Shown here in pieces: positions 61,846-64,000 of a stretch of 64,000 nucleotides of DNA. Position 1 is the stretch's first letter, and each line of letters begins with the position of its first letter. Position numbers and translations under genes: made by a program. The notes below the pieces were generated by a model that saw only the letters and a program-made list of their open reading frames with translations, was not told the origin of the DNA and made no database searches. The DNA comes from Planctomycetota bacterium (GTDB lineage Bacteria > Planctomycetota > UBA1135 > JADKAF01): contig JADKAF010000001.1 in assembly GCA_016719295.1 (NCBI GenBank), forward strand, positions 4,588,001 to 4,652,000, read 5' to 3'.

Positions 61846-62322
61846 TCAATCGAGCTTGAAGGAGGCCTCGGAGTTGTCGGTCAAGTTGACGACCTTGCCC
61901 TCGGAGCACGTCATGCTGACGCTCTCGACGAAATCGGCTCCGGAGAGGCCGTCGTTCCCACCTCCGATCCAGCTCAAGGTCCAGCGGATCGGCTGCACGT
62001 CCTTCATGATCACCTTGTACAGCGGAACGAACTCTTGGCCGGCTTGCCTGTCCAGAAGCAGCTCCGCCACCGGATGCTTGTCCGCTTGCTGGGCGAGCAG
62101 GTTGAATCGCTGACCCGAGAGGACGAGGGCGAGGAGGGAGAGCTTGCCGTCGGACTTGAGCATCCGCCGGCTGACACGGCTTATGGCCGCCCGCGGCCGG
62201 TTGGTCAGCCTCCCATCTTCATCCAGGTCGGCCGTCAGGCCGAAGTGCACGGTGCACCTTTCGCTCTCGTGGTAGCCTGCTTGGAACTCCACGCCGTTCG
62301 CCTTGAGACTCACTTGGCTCAT
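61846..62322 (-). CDS. Hcp-like tube protein candidate 1
   Basis: 158 residues from ATG 62322 with AGGAG upstream. The beta-rich sequence ends with FVPLYKVIMKDVQPIRWTLS then WIGGGNDGLSGADFVESVSM, a pattern I associate with Hcp/tail-tube folds, where a DV-x-S/P strand and a Gly-rich loop precede the last strand. The similarity is weak. In T6SS-like systems Hcp forms the inner tube. The next gene downstream is the nuclease-like protein, and the spike follows. Confidence 0.45.
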   Translation of the reverse strand: MSQVSLKANGVEFQAGYHESERCTVHFGLTADLDEDGRLTNRPRAAISRVSRRMLKSDGKLSLLALVLSGQRFNLLAQQADKHPVAELLLDRQAGQEFVPLYKVIMKDVQPIRWTLSWIGGGNDGLSGADFVESVSMTCSEGKVVNLTDNSEASFKLD

Positions 62323-62350
62323 ACGTGACTCCTGTCGTAGGTGTTTTTGG

Positions 62351-62854
62351 TTACTTGCGCTTGGTCTCGCTGAACCCGGAGACCATGACCGGTACCAGCT
62401 TGGGATCGCTCGGCTCTCGCTGCCCGCTGATGGCGTTGAAGTAGGAGTACCGGTTGCAGGTGAACGTCCAGCTCTGGGTCGGGCTGTCCGGGCTGTCGTC
62501 GTCCTGCATGCCTCCACTGCTGACCAGGGCTTCCTCGGCTTCGAGCTTGCCGATCAGCACCGGCTTGCCGCCGTCCACGTCGTCCACCAGCAAGACGGTC
62601 AGCTTGAACATCTTCTTCTCCGCCCGGCCGCTCGCGAATTGAAGCTTCCACCCGGCCATGTCACCGGCAGTGCCCTGCCTGGCGTCGCGGGTGATCGAGA
62701 CTCGAAGGGCCTTGGCCAGCGTGCCTGCCGTCTCGGGCTGCATGACCACGCCGGCCTCCAGACGGATCACACGGTCCAGATGCAGCCCACCGCCCGCGTT
62801 CACTTGGCCGTTGGAGAAGCTCGGGTTTCCGTCCGCGATCACGAACACGCTCAT
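62351..62854 (-). CDS. Hcp-like tube protein candidate 2
   Basis: 167 residues from ATG 62854 with GGAGG upstream. It is a beta-rich protein with LHLDRVIRLEAGVVMQPETA, GKLEAEEALVSSGGMQ and SPTQSWTFTCNRYSYFNAIS. Small beta-rich proteins in pairs just before a VgrG-like gene are typical of inner-tube or tube-initiator proteins. No motif is decisive. Confidence 0.4.
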   Translation of the reverse strand: MSVFVIADGNPSFSNGQVNAGGGLHLDRVIRLEAGVVMQPETAGTLAKALRVSITRDARQGTAGDMAGWKLQFASGRAEKKMFKLTVLLVDDVDGGKPVLIGKLEAEEALVSSGGMQDDDSPDSPTQSWTFTCNRYSYFNAISGQREPSDPKLVPVMVSGFSETKRK

Positions 62855-63005
62855 CGACTCGCCTCCTTCTTCGTGCGGCCAGCCGGGGCCGGCCGCATGG
62901 TTTCGATCTTCGATCCGGATCCAGGTAAGAACATCGAGCACGGCTTCAAGCCTCGCGCCGCTTCGGAGCGGCAATGCGCTTGCGCTCCATGCCGAAGCCA
63001 GCCCG
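62855..63005. other. Short gap in the operon
   Basis: About 150 bases between two minus-strand genes. It may hold a promoter for the two tube-like genes; nothing specific is visible. Confidence 0.3.
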
Positions 63006-64000
63006 TCACGCCTTCGCCTCGACCTGTCCGGCGGGGCAGAATGCGATCGCGAAATTCTCGACGCCTTCGCGGAGAGTGACCGTCACGGGCAGGAAGATCT
63101 CCTTCTTGCCGGTGAGAACCGGGTTCCCCTGCGCGTCGAGGATCGGCTCGCCGTTGAGCTTCCGCTTCACCTGGTCAGCGACCCGACACTTGGTCGTGTC
63201 GCAGCCAGCGTGCTGGAACGGCAGCGACAGGTCCGTGCGGCTGGACAGCCCAGCGAGCACGCTGTTCAGATCGCGGCCGATGGCCTGCGCGTTCTCGTCG
63301 GTCAGCTCGGTCCCCTTCGCCATCAGCACCTGGTGCATCACGATCGCGCGGGCCAGGTTCGTCCCGAGCTCGACCTCCAGGGGATGCTCCGCTCCGGCGT
63401 ACATGGTCCGTGAGGAGCTGAAGACGACATTGATGTCATCCAGGCGACGATTGCTCACCTCGCACAAGATAGCCATCGGCAGCGCGTCCAGCTCGCTCTT
63501 ACGGTCTCGCAGCGACGGCACCAAGAGAGAACGGAACCAGTTCCCGGGCACCAAGCGGTCTCGACCTGGGTTGGTCGGCGGACTGACGGCCGAGCGATCC
63601 GAGCGACCGTACTCGTTGCCGTAGAGATTGCCTGCGTAGACCGCACCCGGGGACACGCAGACCGGCTTCTCTTCGGCCCCTTGGGCCGGGTGAGAAACAG
63701 GGTGGTTGCCACATACCGTCAGCGACTTCGTGGCTTCGTTCTCGCTGGAGTACTTCCGACGGAGCCTCACGGCTGTACCCTCCTCCCTTGATCGCGGGTC
63801 GGGCACCTTGAAGGGTCCCTCGCCGAGGTCCTTCCGGTTCACGCTGGCGAACCCGACCGCACCCGCCTTGGTCAGCTTGTCCGCCCACCACTCCAGGTCG
63901 AGCAAACCGGGAGCGTCTCCGCCCAAGACCACTACCCGTCCGGCCGTTTGGAAGACCAGCTTGTCCGTCATCGGTACGAGAGTCACGGGGAGCTCATTCT
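63006..64000 (-). CDS. Uncharacterised protein of the injection-type operon (partial at right edge)
   Basis: The frame is open to base 64000, so the real start is outside. The visible part has about 331 residues. It contains LVFQTAGRVVVLGGDAPGLL, WADKLTKAGAVGFASVNRKD and RSLLVPSLRDRKSELDALPM, and ends with KKEIFLPVTVTLREGVENFA. It could be a sheath or baseplate component from its position, but I recognise no sheath signature. It is the most upstream gene of the operon in this window. Confidence 0.45.
   Translation of the reverse strand, partial: NELPVTLVPMTDKLVFQTAGRVVVLGGDAPGLLDLEWWADKLTKAGAVGFASVNRKDLGEGPFKVPDPRSREEGTAVRLRRKYSSENEATKSLTVCGNHPVSHPAQGAEEKPVCVSPGAVYAGNLYGNEYGRSDRSAVSPPTNPGRDRLVPGNWFRSLLVPSLRDRKSELDALPMAILCEVSNRRLDDINVVFSSSRTMYAGAEHPLEVELGTNLARAIVMHQVLMAKGTELTDENAQAIGRDLNSVLAGLSSRTDLSLPFQHAGCDTTKCRVADQVKRKLNGEPILDAQGNPVLTGKKEIFLPVTVTLREGVENFAIAFCPAGQVEAKA

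Noticed and set aside
57460..64000. A complete canonical T6SS
   Set aside because: No sheath, ClpV or membrane-complex genes are present in the window; only spike and tube-like genes are supported.

Overview
The window looks like a high-GC (about 65%) chromosome of a planctomycete or a close relative. This is an inference from gene content. Two secreted proteins (40633..42513 and 43574..44557) share a C-terminal module I associate with Planctomycetota extracellular proteins. There is also a three-domain formylglycine-generating-enzyme-like protein and a dense load of IS1380/IS66 transposases. No rRNA, complete tRNA or CRISPR array was seen.

Layout. (1) 1..3.5 kb: the end of a DISARM defence locus (drmB C-terminus, drmC), a GNAT acetyltransferase, a small Cys-containing protein and a beta/gamma-crystallin protein. 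(2) 3.57..5.04 kb: a degenerate ~1.4 kb sequence present again, inverted, at 44.65..46.1 kb. (3) 4.97..25.3 kb: a large mobile element. A tightly overlapping minus-strand operon encodes a small HTH protein, a putative zinc-motif protein, an SF2 helicase (interrupted by an in-frame TGA), a family A DNA polymerase, a SpoVG-like protein, DUF2924, a large serine recombinase and an HTH protein. Opposite it lie ParB-methyltransferase, a terminase-small-like protein and several small genes behind a repeated promoter-like motif, ending in a tyrosine recombinase. On the left are a protein with two sigma-region-4 domains and an unknown 501-residue protein.

(4) 26.8..50.9 kb: a nested transposon complex. 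Four IS1380-family copies occur in the window. Flanking target duplications of copies 1 and 3 are swapped (ACTAGT on the outer sides, TCTAGA on the inner sides). An IS66 element and the DDE transposase gene it had entered (8-bp duplication GGCGAGCT) are each split between the two ends of the interval. The simplest reading is that the ~22 kb between copies 1 and 3 was a circle that integrated by homologous recombination into a resident IS1380. Its cargo includes two related HTH proteins, a TPR protein, a broken HsdR-N/RAMA gene, a RelE-UvrD fusion helicase, a kelch protein, a HhH-GPD-like DNA glycosylase, and a secreted protein whose signal peptide holds twelve 9-bp repeats.

(5) 51.2..57.4 kb: a secreted DUF3298-like protein, the triple FGE-domain protein, and a small gene cut by IS1380 copy 4. 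(6) 57.46..64 kb: one minus-strand operon of a contractile-injection (T6SS-like) type: an edge-truncated gene, two Hcp-like tube candidates, a PD-(D/E)xK-like protein, a VgrG-like spike, a baseplate-like protein, a small protein and a phospholipase-A2-fold protein. The last and the nuclease-like protein are candidate effectors.

Several genes carry single-base frameshifts or a stop, and the four IS1380 copies differ by 1-nt indels. Some breaks may therefore be sequencing errors, and the repeats make mis-assembly of region 4 possible.
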